A DNA stretch of 13,532 nucleotides from Candidatus Solibacter sp. (GCA_026394025.1 JAPKZC010000163.1:1-13532); one strand, 5' to 3'; positions 1 through 6,676 are shown, counted from the first letter of the stretch. Notes: a model not told the origin generated them from the sequence alone. A program made the numbers and translations.

Positions 1-1170
1 CAGGCGTTGATTTCGCTGATCGATGGCGAGCCGACCCTGCTGAGCGCGGTCGAAAAACAGCAGATTTGCGACGAAGTTCTCGACGAGGTCTTCGGGCTGG
101 GGCCGCTCGAGCCCCTGCTGCAGGACCCGACCATCTCCGACATCCTGGTGAACGGCCACAAGCAAGTCTACGTGGAGCGCAAGGGAATCCTGGAACTGAC
201 CAACGTGCGTTTTCACGACGAGGGGCATTTGCTGCGTATCATCGACAAGATCGTCTCCCAGGTAGGCCGCCGGGTGGACGAATCCAACCCCATGGTGGAT
301 GCCCGCCTGGCCGACGGCTCGCGCGTCAACGCCATCATCCCGCCGCTGGCGTTGGACGGGGCCTTGCTGTCGATCCGCCGCTTCAGCACCGACAAGTTGA
401 TGCCGGACGACCTGGTGGCCAAGGGCGCCATGACTCCCGGCATGATGCGCCTGCTGGAAGCCGCCGTGAGGGCCAAGCTGAACATCATTGTCTCCGGCGG
501 AACCGGCGCCGGCAAGACCACCCTGCTGAACGCGCTCTCCGTTTTCATTTCTCCCAAGGATCGCATTCTGACCATTGAGGACGCCGCCGAACTGCAATTG
601 AAGCAGCCCCACGTGGTCCGCCTCGAAACCCGGCCGGCCAATCTCGAAGGCAACGGTGCGGTGCGCCAGCGGCAACTGCTGGTCAACAGCCTGCGCATGC
701 GGCCGGACCGCATCATCGTGGGCGAGGTGCGCGGTGAGGAGGCCCTCGACATGTTGCAGGCCATGAATACCGGCCACGATGGCTCGCTGACCACGGTGCA
801 TGCCAACACGCCGCGCGACGCCGTCTCGCGGCTCGAAGTCATGGTGACGCTGGCCAATGCCAACATGCACCTGGCCGCGGTGCGCCAGCAGATCGCCTCG
901 GCGGTCAATATCCTGGTGCAGTGCTCGCGTTTGAGCGATGGTTCGCGCCGCGTGACCAGCATCACCGAAGTCACCGGCATGGAGGTGGACATCGTGACCC
1001 TGCAGGACATTTTCGTGTTCGAAAAACGCGGCCTCTCGCCGGACGGCACGGTGCGCGGCCGCTTCTGCGCCACCGGGATCCTGCCGGAGGTCAACGGGAC
1101 ACTGCTCGCTCCCGGCCTTACCCTCCCCTCGGAGATCTTCGACGAGATGGTCGAAGTGGGAGGCCTGTAA
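1..1170 (+). CDS. cpaF: CpaF/TadA-type Tad pilus secretion ATPase (5' partial)
   Basis: Hexameric cytoplasmic motor ATPase that powers assembly of Flp/Tad pili. The reading frame is open from the first base, so the true start is off the left edge; a TTG at 7 is in frame but is unlikely to be the start, because family members have a longer N-terminal region. Numbering from that TTG, the Walker A GGTGAGKTT is at residues 164-172, followed by the family region RPDRIIVGEVRG (Walker B area) and the His box with TGHDGSLTTVHANTP. The N-terminal part LGPLEPLL...ISDILVNG is typical of CpaF. About 387 residues are visible and the C-terminus is complete. The stop overlaps the tadB start by one base (TAATG), and tadC follows, which confirms a Tad operon. 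Family call is secure; pilus function is inferred from family and neighbours. Confidence 0.95.
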   Translation, partial: QALISLIDGEPTLLSAVEKQQICDEVLDEVFGLGPLEPLLQDPTISDILVNGHKQVYVERKGILELTNVRFHDEGHLLRIIDKIVSQVGRRVDESNPMVDARLADGSRVNAIIPPLALDGALLSIRRFSTDKLMPDDLVAKGAMTPGMMRLLEAAVRAKLNIIVSGGTGAGKTTLLNALSVFISPKDRILTIEDAAELQLKQPHVVRLETRPANLEGNGAVRQRQLLVNSLRMRPDRIIVGEVRGEEALDMLQAMNTGHDGSLTTVHANTPRDAVSRLEVMVTLANANMHLAAVRQQIASAVNILVQCSRLSDGSRRVTSITEVTGMEVDIVTLQDIFVFEKRGLSPDGTVRGRFCATGILPEVNGTLLAPGLTLPSEIFDEMVEVGGL

Positions 1171-2135
1171 TGCTCACCCTTTTCCTGGTGGCGGCCGCCG
1201 CGGGGGTGTTGACGTACACCCTGCTCTGGCAACGCCTGCAACGGAGGGACACGGCGCTGGCGGTGCGGCGCCTGGCCGCGCGCGCGGCCCACAAAGAGGA
1301 CGCGGGCCGTAGCCGGCCGCGCCTCATGGAGACCGGCAGACAAGTGCGCGGATTGCTGACGGGACGGCTGCTGGACGGCCTCAAGCTCCGCGAAGCGGCC
1401 ACCCGTCTGCTAGAGACGGCGGCGCTCAAGTGGGGCCCCGCCGGACTGCTGCAACGTTCGATCGCCCTGTTCCTGGCCGGCTTCCTGGGGGCTACCACGG
1501 TCACCCGCAATACCCAGCCGCTGGTGGCCCTGGCCGCCGGCGCGGCAGTGGGGCTGATCCCCTTGTGGTACGTGCGCCGCAAGGCGCGGCTCCGCGTCAA
1601 CAGCTTCGAGGAACAGTTCCCCGATTGCCTGGAATTCATCTCGCGCTCCATGCGCGCCGGGCACGCCTTCTCGGTTGCCATCGAAATGGCGTACCGCGAA
1701 TACAGCGAACCTCTGGCTGGAGAAATGCGCCGCACCTTCGAAGAGCAGCACCTGGGGCAGCCCCTCGAGATCGTGCTGCGCAAGCTCTCCGAACGCCTGC
1801 CCTCGATGGACGTGCAGTTCTTCGTTGCCGCCGTGTTGCTGCAACGGCGCACCGGCGGCAATCTGGCGGAGTTGCTGGACAAACTGGCCCAGTTGATACG
1901 CGAACGCTTCAAGCTGCGCGCGCGGATCCGCACGGTGAGCGCGCAGGGGATCATGTCCGGACGCATCCTGTCGGCCATCCCCATCGGCGTGGGGGGCATG
2001 ATGCTCGGGGCCAACCCGAAATACGTGCGCTTCTTCATTGACGATCCCACCGGAAACCAGTTGCTCGGCGTGGCCATTGGGCTGCAGATAGCGGGCTATC
2101 TGATCATCCGCAAAATTGTGACCATCGAGGTGTGA
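1170..2135 (+). CDS. tadB: TadB-like Tad pilus inner-membrane platform protein
   Basis: One of two paired inner-membrane platform proteins of the Tad/Flp pilus (T2SSF/GspF-like domain), thought to couple the CpaF motor to pilin assembly. It has 321 residues, normal for TadB. The start is the ATG that overlaps the cpaF stop, with GGGAGG six bases upstream (1158-1163); a longer open frame upstream runs inside cpaF and is not used. Visible layout: an N-terminal membrane segment (residues 2-20), two membrane segments around 90-135, then a cytoplasmic T2SSF domain containing EEQFPDCLEFISRSMRAG and LLQRRTGGNLAELLDKLA, and two C-terminal membrane segments. One base separates it from tadC. Confidence is high because the T2SSF sequence and gene order agree. 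Confidence 0.93.
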   Translation: MLTLFLVAAAAGVLTYTLLWQRLQRRDTALAVRRLAARAAHKEDAGRSRPRLMETGRQVRGLLTGRLLDGLKLREAATRLLETAALKWGPAGLLQRSIALFLAGFLGATTVTRNTQPLVALAAGAAVGLIPLWYVRRKARLRVNSFEEQFPDCLEFISRSMRAGHAFSVAIEMAYREYSEPLAGEMRRTFEEQHLGQPLEIVLRKLSERLPSMDVQFFVAAVLLQRRTGGNLAELLDKLAQLIRERFKLRARIRTVSAQGIMSGRILSAIPIGVGGMMLGANPKYVRFFIDDPTGNQLLGVAIGLQIAGYLIIRKIVTIEV

Positions 2136-2136
2136 C

Positions 2137-3039
2137 ATGCTGGAACTACTCACCGCGACACTGTTCCTCCTGGTGGCGGCCGGGATCGCCTGGGCCGGAC
2201 TTAGCCCCGGAACGTGGCGCGCGCGAGGCGTTCGCCGTCTCTCGCCGCCGCCCGAGCACGCAGCGGAAATGCCCTCGCCCGGGCTGCTCTGGCGCGAACT
2301 GGTAGGCCGCATTGGCACCGCGGTACCGGCGTCGGCGCGGGACTTGCCCCGCCTCAAGCGCCGTCTCATGCGCGCCGGCTTCCGCGGCCAGAACGCGGCA
2401 GGCTACTTCCAGGGCGCCCGCCTGGTCACCACCCTGTTATTCGCCGCCGGGGGGCTGCTCGGGGGCTCTCACACCGACAACCTGCTCCTGATCGCGGCCG
2501 CGGCGGCCGCCTTTGGGTACATAGCTCCCGCGCAGTACGTGGAACTGCGTATACGCCGCCGCCAGAAGGCCATCGCCCACGGGCTGCCCAACGCCCTGGA
2601 CCTGATGGTGGTATGCGTGGAATCCGGCCTGGGAATTGACCAGACCATTCTGCAGGTGGCCAAAGAGCTGCAAACGGCCCACCCGGACATCTGCGACGAG
2701 TTCACCGTCATGAACCTCGAACTACGCGCCGGCAAAGGGCGCGCCGACGCCTTGCACAATCTGGCGGATCGCACCGGCGTGGAGGACGTCAAGAAACTGG
2801 TGGCCGTGCTGGTGCAGACCGACCGCTTCGGAACCAGCATCGCACAGTGTCTGCGGGGGCACGCCGAATACTTGCGGAACATGGCCCGGCAGCGCGCCGA
2901 GGAACAGGCGGCCAAGCTCGCGGTGAAGCTGGTTTTCCCCATCTTCTTCTGCGTGCTGCCCACCCTCTTCGTGGTTACCATAGGTCCGGTCATGGTTCGC
3001 CTGGTGCGGGATCTGGTGCCCATGATTGAAAACATGTAA
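2137..3039 (+). CDS. tadC: TadC-like Tad pilus inner-membrane platform protein
   Basis: Second T2SSF-family platform protein of the Tad pilus, expected to pair with TadB in the inner membrane. It has 300 residues, typical of TadC. The ATG lies one base after the tadB stop, with GAGG at 2127-2130. Visible layout: an N-terminal membrane segment (residues 3-22), two hydrophobic segments around 95-130, the cytoplasmic domain with GLPNALDLMVVCVESGLGID and the LVQTDRFGTSIAQCLRGHA region, and a strongly hydrophobic C-terminal segment near FPIFFCVLPTLFVVTIGP. It is the last large gene of the Tad cluster here; no pilin, CpaB or secretin lies in the window, so those must be to the left or elsewhere. 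Confidence 0.93.
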   Translation: MLELLTATLFLLVAAGIAWAGLSPGTWRARGVRRLSPPPEHAAEMPSPGLLWRELVGRIGTAVPASARDLPRLKRRLMRAGFRGQNAAGYFQGARLVTTLLFAAGGLLGGSHTDNLLLIAAAAAAFGYIAPAQYVELRIRRRQKAIAHGLPNALDLMVVCVESGLGIDQTILQVAKELQTAHPDICDEFTVMNLELRAGKGRADALHNLADRTGVEDVKKLVAVLVQTDRFGTSIAQCLRGHAEYLRNMARQRAEEQAAKLAVKLVFPIFFCVLPTLFVVTIGPVMVRLVRDLVPMIENM

Positions 3040-3048
3040 TTGGCCGAT

Positions 3049-3064
3049 AAGGAGGGGGAAGGAG
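3049..3064 (+). promoter_or_regulatory. Strong double Shine-Dalgarno before the 31-residue ORF
   Basis: The purine stretch AAGGAGGGGGAAGGAG ends ten bases before the ATG at 3075. It holds two SD cores, and the second (GGAG, 3061-3064) has usable spacing. It is far stronger than the SDs of the neighbouring large genes and is the main reason for calling the tiny ORF real. Confidence 0.75.
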
Positions 3065-3074
3065 ATTTTTAAGT

Positions 3075-3170
3075 ATGGATCCAACCACTCTGCGCCTCAT
3101 TTGTGGGGTACTGGCAGTCTTGTTCGGCGTCGTGATGTTCATGCGCCGCCGCAGCAGGAAAGCCGACTGA
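3075..3170 (+). CDS. Small single-pass membrane protein, 31 aa, at the end of the Tad operon
   Basis: Unrecognised 31-residue protein beginning MDPTTLRL and ending RRRSRKAD. About 18 hydrophobic residues (LRLICGVLAVLFGVVMFM) are followed by a basic tail RRRSRKAD, so it is predicted to sit in the inner membrane with its C-terminus in the cytoplasm by the positive-inside rule. It starts with ATG behind a very strong SD, stops at TGA, and lies 35 bases after tadC on the same strand, so it is probably co-transcribed. It is not a Flp pilin: it has no prepilin cleavage site with the Glu/Tyr motif and is about half the usual length. Function is unknown; an accessory subunit of the Tad platform is possible. 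A chance ORF is the alternative, but the SD, the clean membrane-helix design and the position argue against it. Confidence 0.65.
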   Translation: MDPTTLRLICGVLAVLFGVVMFMRRRSRKAD

Positions 3171-3213
3171 CGACGAATCACAGCGGCAGCCGCGAGGCAG
3201 CAATCACAGACCG

Positions 3214-3246
3214 GGAATCCCATGGCGGTATTCGCCGTGGGATTCC
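3214..3246 (+). terminator. Long hairpin after the Tad operon, possible terminator
   Basis: The arms GGAATCCCATGGCG (3214-3227) and CGCCGTGGGATTCC (3233-3246) form a 14-bp stem with one G-U pair around a five-base loop. No T-run follows, so intrinsic termination is uncertain; it may instead stabilise the 3' end of the message. It lies 43 bases after the small ORF and before the next promoter. A second, weaker hairpin (CGCTGCTT 3276-3283 with AAGCAGCG 3290-3297) follows. Confidence 0.55.
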
Positions 3247-3346
3247 GCCGCCCTGGGATAAACATCCGCGCGGGACGCTGCTTCCCCGTAAGCAGCGCGC
3301 CAGTTTCGCCCCACTCAATCCCCCTTCCTGGGCCCCCATCCTGCAT

Positions 3347-3373
3347 TTGACAACCCATCAACGCTGATATACG
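3347..3373 (+). promoter_or_regulatory. Sigma70-like promoter of the sugar catabolic operon
   Basis: A perfect -35 box TTGACA (3347-3352) is followed by an extended -10-like TGATATACG (3365-3373), a 15-base spacing, or by TACGCT at 3370-3375 with the ideal 17-base spacing. Either choice puts the transcription start near 3380, just before the inverted repeat at 3384. It is the only good promoter in the gap between the Tad operon and the TIM-barrel gene. Confidence 0.5.
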
Positions 3374-3383
3374 CTAACATTGC

Positions 3384-3397
3384 TTGAGACGTTTCAA
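3384..3397 (+). promoter_or_regulatory. LacI-family operator candidate
   Basis: TTGAGACGTTTCAA is a 14-bp inverted repeat centred on CG, with one mismatched pair relative to TTGAAACGTTTCAA. Central-CG palindromes of this kind are typical operators for LacI/PurR/CcpA-family regulators. It sits immediately after the predicted transcription start and 39 bases before the first gene's ATG, a classical repressor position. A LacI-family regulator is encoded 3.3 kb downstream on the same strand. Binding by that protein is an inference. Confidence 0.6.
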
Positions 3398-3436
3398 ACC
3401 TCTGTCAATCGGCGGCTATCGCCGCGGGGGATACCC

Positions 3437-4489
3437 ATGAACGCTACCGCTCCTCACCCCTTCCCTGCCCTCCACAACGCCATGTGGCCGGGACTCGTCG
3501 GAAAGGGTCCCGATTCCGAACCGCCCATCGATCTCGACACCATGCTAGATCTCACCGCCGCCGCCCGCGTTGATGGCGTGCGCTTCGATGGCGTCGATCT
3601 CTTCCTGTCCCTGCCGCACACCGACATCGATTCGTCTGACGATGACCTGGCCCGCCTCGCCGAAAAGCTGGCCTCCAAAGGATTGCGCGCCGGCTCCCTG
3701 GTGGCGCCCGTCTGGCCGCCCACCGGCGGCGGCTCCGCCATGGGCGACGCTGCCGAGCGCGGCCGCTTCCTCACCCAGGTGGAAAAGGCCTGCCGGATCG
3801 GCCGCAAGCTGCGCGATCTCAAGATCCGCGAATACGGCATCGTGCGTATCGATTCCGCCGCCAGCCCGGCTGAATGGGCCAAAGATCCGGGATCCGGCAC
3901 CAGGCGCATCGCCGAGACCTTCCGCGAAGCCGCCACCATCGCCGAAAGCTTCGGCGAGCGCCTTGCCGCCGAAGGCGAGATCTGCTGGGCCGGCATGCAT
4001 AGCTGGCGCAATAACGTCCAACTGCTCGAAATGGTGGACCGCCCCAAAACCGTCGGCTTCCAGGCCGACATGGCGCATGTAATGCTGTTCACCATGGGCT
4101 TCAACGCGCCCGAAGATCGCCTTTTGCCCGACGATTTCGAGTGGAGCCAGACCGGCCGGTTGGCCGAAGCCTACGCCAAAGTGGCCGCCGCCCTGCGCCC
4201 CTGGACTATCGATTTTCACATCGCCCAGAACGATGGCACCGTCAAAGGCTCTGGTTCGCACGACAAGACCGGCCGCCACTGCCTGCCCACAGACCCCAAC
4301 GGCAGACTCGATATCGTCCGCGATTCCGGCGCCTGGCTGCGCGACGCCGCAGGCAATCCCACGCGCGCCGTCCAGCACCTCTGCTGGGATGGCTGCATGT
4401 TTCCCAACTCCGTCATGCTCGACCCCAAAACCTGGCAAGACGTGCTCCGGGTGATGATTGCGGTGCGCAACGCGCACGGGTGGAACTAA
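3437..4489 (+). CDS. Sugar phosphate isomerase/epimerase-like TIM-barrel protein (AP_endonuc_2 type)
   Basis: Probable cytoplasmic, metal-dependent sugar isomerase, epimerase or lyase of the xylose-isomerase-like TIM-barrel superfamily; 350 residues, no signal peptide. The ATG at 3437 has GGGGG six bases upstream; an in-frame TTG at 3380 would start upstream of or inside the operator and is rejected. Candidate metal or catalytic residues in the usual barrel-strand positions are E181 (AEGEICWAGMHSW), D211 and H214 (GFQADMAHVMLF), and H261 (TIDFHIAQNDG). Relatives commonly sit beside Gfo/Idh oxidoreductases, and some take part in 3-keto-sugar or C-glycoside processing. Here it is first in an operon with Gfo/Idh (1-nt gap) and DUF1080. 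The exact substrate cannot be read from the sequence. Confidence 0.8.
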   Translation: MNATAPHPFPALHNAMWPGLVGKGPDSEPPIDLDTMLDLTAAARVDGVRFDGVDLFLSLPHTDIDSSDDDLARLAEKLASKGLRAGSLVAPVWPPTGGGSAMGDAAERGRFLTQVEKACRIGRKLRDLKIREYGIVRIDSAASPAEWAKDPGSGTRRIAETFREAATIAESFGERLAAEGEICWAGMHSWRNNVQLLEMVDRPKTVGFQADMAHVMLFTMGFNAPEDRLLPDDFEWSQTGRLAEAYAKVAAALRPWTIDFHIAQNDGTVKGSGSHDKTGRHCLPTDPNGRLDIVRDSGAWLRDAAGNPTRAVQHLCWDGCMFPNSVMLDPKTWQDVLRVMIAVRNAHGWN

Positions 4490-4490
4490 A

Positions 4491-5642
4491 ATGAAGAAAC
4501 TCAACATCGGAATGATCGGCTGCGGGTTCATGGGACGGACCCACTCCAACGCCTTCTCCCAGGTCAACCACTTTTTCGACATACCCTGCCGCCCCGTCCT
4601 CAAAACCATCTGCGGCATCGACGCCGCCCTGGCCAAGGACTTCGCCGCCAATTGGGGCTATGAGTCCTTCGAAACCGATTGGCGCAAGGTCGTGGAAGAT
4701 CCCGATATCGATCTGATCGATATCGTCAGCCCCAACAGCACCCACGCCGAAATTGCCATCGCCGCCGCCCGCGCCGGCAAGATGGTGACCTGCGAGAAAC
4801 CGCTCAGCCGCAACGCCGCCGAAACCGAAGGCATGGTTCAAGCCGTGGAAGCCGCCGGCGTGCGCAACATGGTGTGGTACATCTACCGACGTGTCCCCGC
4901 CGTCATGCTGGCCAAGCAACTGATCGATGAAGGCCGGCTCGGCCGCATCTTCCACTACCGCGCCAAATTCCTCCAGGATTGGACCATCTCGGCCGCCCTT
5001 CCGCAGGGCGGCGACGGCCTCTGGCGTCTCGACGCCGCCGTGGCCGGCAGCGGCGTGACCGGCGATCTGCTGGCCCATTGCATCGATACCGCCATGTGGC
5101 TCAACGGCGGCATCACCGAAGTCTCGGCCGCCACCGAGACCTTCGTCAAGAGCCGCAAGCACCTCCTCACCGGAAAGGAGCAGCCCGTCACCATCGACGA
5201 TGCCAGCCTCTTCCTGGCGCGCTTCGCCAATGGCTCGCTCGCCACCTTTGAAGCTACCCGCTACGCCCGCGGCCACAAGGCCCTCTACACCCTCGAAATC
5301 AATGGCGAGAATGGCTCCATCCTCTGGGACCTGCACGATCTGCACCGCCTCCAGTTCTTCGACTACAAGGATGAAGGCCGCCTGCGCGGCTGGAGGAGCA
5401 TCCACATCACCGATAGCGACCACCCCTACATGAAGCACTGGTGGGTCCCCGGATTGCAAATCGGCTACGAACACACCTTTATCCATCAGGCGGCCGATTT
5501 CCTCTCGGAAACCGCCGCCGGCAGCTATGCGGTCCCCACCTTCCGCGAAGGGCTGCGCACGGACTATGTCACGGATGCCGTTCTCGCTTCCGCGCGCAAT
5601 CGCAGTTGGGTCAAGGTGGGCGAACCACTGGAGACAAAATGA
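4491..5642 (+). CDS. Gfo/Idh/MocA-family NAD(P)-dependent oxidoreductase
   Basis: Cytoplasmic dehydrogenase that oxidises a sugar or cyclitol hydroxyl using NAD(P). It has 383 residues, normal for the family. The ATG one base after the upstream stop is chosen because MKKLNIGMIGCGFMG begins the Rossmann fold at once (GCGFMG at residues 10-15); there is no Tat or Sec signal. The family motif CEKPLSRN places the conserved lysine at K103. In the C-terminal domain GDLLAHCIDTAMWL gives D192, H196 and D199 as likely catalytic residues. The gene overlaps the DUF1080 start (ATGA). Beside DUF1080 and a TIM-barrel protein, oxidation of a glycoside at C3 is the favoured role, but inositol-type or other sugar substrates are not excluded. 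Confidence 0.9.
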   Translation: MKKLNIGMIGCGFMGRTHSNAFSQVNHFFDIPCRPVLKTICGIDAALAKDFAANWGYESFETDWRKVVEDPDIDLIDIVSPNSTHAEIAIAAARAGKMVTCEKPLSRNAAETEGMVQAVEAAGVRNMVWYIYRRVPAVMLAKQLIDEGRLGRIFHYRAKFLQDWTISAALPQGGDGLWRLDAAVAGSGVTGDLLAHCIDTAMWLNGGITEVSAATETFVKSRKHLLTGKEQPVTIDDASLFLARFANGSLATFEATRYARGHKALYTLEINGENGSILWDLHDLHRLQFFDYKDEGRLRGWRSIHITDSDHPYMKHWWVPGLQIGYEHTFIHQAADFLSETAAGSYAVPTFREGLRTDYVTDAVLASARNRSWVKVGEPLETK

Positions 5643-6415
5643 TCAATCGAACAGTCCACTCCGCCCGCATCCGCATGGCCATCTGCGTCTCGCTGATCGC
5701 CGCCGGCGCGTCGTTGTACGCCCAGCAGGTCCCCCCGGCCGGCGGCCCGGGCCGCGGCGCCGGACGCGGACCCATGATTCCGCCCGTCGAGGAAACCGGC
5801 TACCAGTCGATCTTCGACGGCAAATCCCTCACCGGCTGGGAAGGCGATCCGCAATTCTGGCGCGTGGAAAACGGCGCCATCGTCGGCCAGACCGCTACCG
5901 ACAAGCAACCCGTTCAGAACACCTTCCTGATCTGGCGCGGCGGCAGTCCGGCCAATTTCGAATTGAAGCTGCAATACCGCCTCACCGGTTTCAACAGCGG
6001 CATCCAGATCCGCAGCATTGAACTCCCCGATATCAAGTTCGCCATGAAGGGCTATCAGGCCGACATGGACGGCGAACAGCAGTATACCGGCCAGATCTAC
6101 GAAGAGCGCGGACGCGGATTTCTCGCCATGCGCGGCCAGTTCTCTTACATCGGCGAGGGCAAGAAACCAGCTGTCGTGGGCTCCGTCGGCGATAACGAGG
6201 AGTTGAAACGGTTGATCAAAGGCGACGATTGGAACGACATCCAGATCATCGCCCGCGGCAACACCATCATCCAACTGCTCAACGGCCGCATCACCAGCAT
6301 GCTGATCGATGACGATACCGCCGGACGCAAACTCGAAGGCCTGATCGGTATCCAGGTCCACAGGGGCGCCCCCATGAAGATCGAAGCGCGCAATATCCGC
6401 CTGAAGAAACTGTAG
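5639..6415 (+). CDS. Exported DUF1080 / 3-keto-disaccharide hydrolase-family protein
   Basis: Single-domain DUF1080 protein (Pfam name 3-keto-disaccharide hydrolase, PF06439), a concanavalin-like beta-sandwich. Characterised gut-bacterial members cleave glycosides already oxidised to 3-keto form. It has 258 residues. An N-terminal Sec signal is visible (basic start, hydrophobic AICVSLIAAGASL, likely cleavage after LYA at residue 28), then a Gly/Pro/Arg-rich linker, then the domain from about residue 54 with GYQSIFDGKSLTGW and FWRVENGAIVGQ, and the C-terminal RNIRLKKL end typical of the family. No lipobox is seen, so it is probably soluble in the periplasm. Start ATG overlaps the Gfo/Idh stop, with GGAG five bases upstream, so translation is probably coupled. 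Its export while Gfo/Idh is cytoplasmic is a tension noted under findings. Confidence 0.9.
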   Translation: MINRTVHSARIRMAICVSLIAAGASLYAQQVPPAGGPGRGAGRGPMIPPVEETGYQSIFDGKSLTGWEGDPQFWRVENGAIVGQTATDKQPVQNTFLIWRGGSPANFELKLQYRLTGFNSGIQIRSIELPDIKFAMKGYQADMDGEQQYTGQIYEERGRGFLAMRGQFSYIGEGKKPAVVGSVGDNEELKRLIKGDDWNDIQIIARGNTIIQLLNGRITSMLIDDDTAGRKLEGLIGIQVHRGAPMKIEARNIRLKKL

Positions 6416-6435
6416 CCCCGAAGTCCAACCAACCG

Positions 6436-6459
6436 TCGCGGCTCTCGAAAGAGCCGCGA
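6436..6459 (+). terminator. Hairpin 20 bases after the DUF1080 gene
   Basis: TCGCGGCTCT (6436-6445) pairs perfectly with AGAGCCGCGA (6450-6459) around a CGAA loop; two more pairs (one G-U) extend the stem to 12. It is placed right after the operon's last catabolic gene, but no T-run follows. Its right arm is also the first copy of the GAGCCGCGA repeat. Confidence 0.5.
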
Positions 6460-6510
6460 TGCACCAATCCGAGCCGCGATGCGACAATTAGAGCCGCGAC
6501 CGCCAGTACC
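6451..6510 (+). repeat. Three tandem 20-bp repeats with GAGCCGCGA core
   Basis: GAGCCGCGA occurs at 6451, 6471 and 6491, a period of exactly 20 bases. The first two copies share GAGCCGCGATGC and a following CAAT; the third is more diverged. The repeat lies between the DUF1080 gene and lacI in non-coding sequence. It may be an interspersed repeat or an array of regulatory sites; no function can be assigned. Confidence 0.6.
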
Positions 6511-6524
6511 TGCCGGATCGAAAT

Positions 6525-6568
6525 CCTGCCGCAACGGCAGGGTCTTTCCTCCCCATGCCGTTGGTTTT
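6525..6568 (+). terminator. Competing hairpins with a trailing T-run, possible terminator
   Basis: CCTGCCG (6525-6531) pairs with CGGCAGG (6535-6541) around CAA. Alternatively AACGGCA (6533-6539), extended by GGG/CCC, pairs with TGCCGTT (6556-6562), and TTTT follows at 6565-6568. The two structures share the CGGCA arm and exclude each other. The second with its T-run looks like a modest intrinsic terminator between the catabolic genes and the regulator gene. Confidence 0.4.
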
Positions 6569-6612
6569 CTCTGCGCTTGCCTCTGCGCCCTCTCCGTCTC
6601 TGCGGTGAGGTT
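6565..6612. repeat. CTCTGCG-rich interspersed intergenic repeat
   Basis: CTCTGCG occurs at 6569, 6581 and 6598, within a stretch ending TCTCTGCGGTGAGG. From memory, closely similar stretches recur between genes in many environmental bacteria and are often mis-annotated as proteins containing LRLCGE on one strand or QRRRG on the other; both readings are present here. It is not a gene. Its mobility and function are unknown. Confidence 0.55.
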
Positions 6613-6676
6613 GCCCTCTCGTTCGGTTCAGAATTCGTCGGGATAGGGAGCACTTGCATCGAGAGGTGTACTAAGC

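Noticed and set aside
3026..3367. 113-residue plus-strand frame in the gap after tadC
   Set aside because: It overlaps the better-supported 31-residue ORF in another frame, crosses the hairpins and promoter, and has no SD or recognisable domain.
3380..3436. Upstream TTG start for the TIM-barrel protein
   Set aside because: It would place the operator inside the coding region and at the transcript start; the ATG at 3437 has a suitable SD.
4413..5486. Minus-strand 357-residue frame opposite Gfo/Idh
   Set aside because: The plus strand has full Gfo/Idh motifs; the minus frame is Gly/Ala/Val-rich shadow sequence without an SD or domain.
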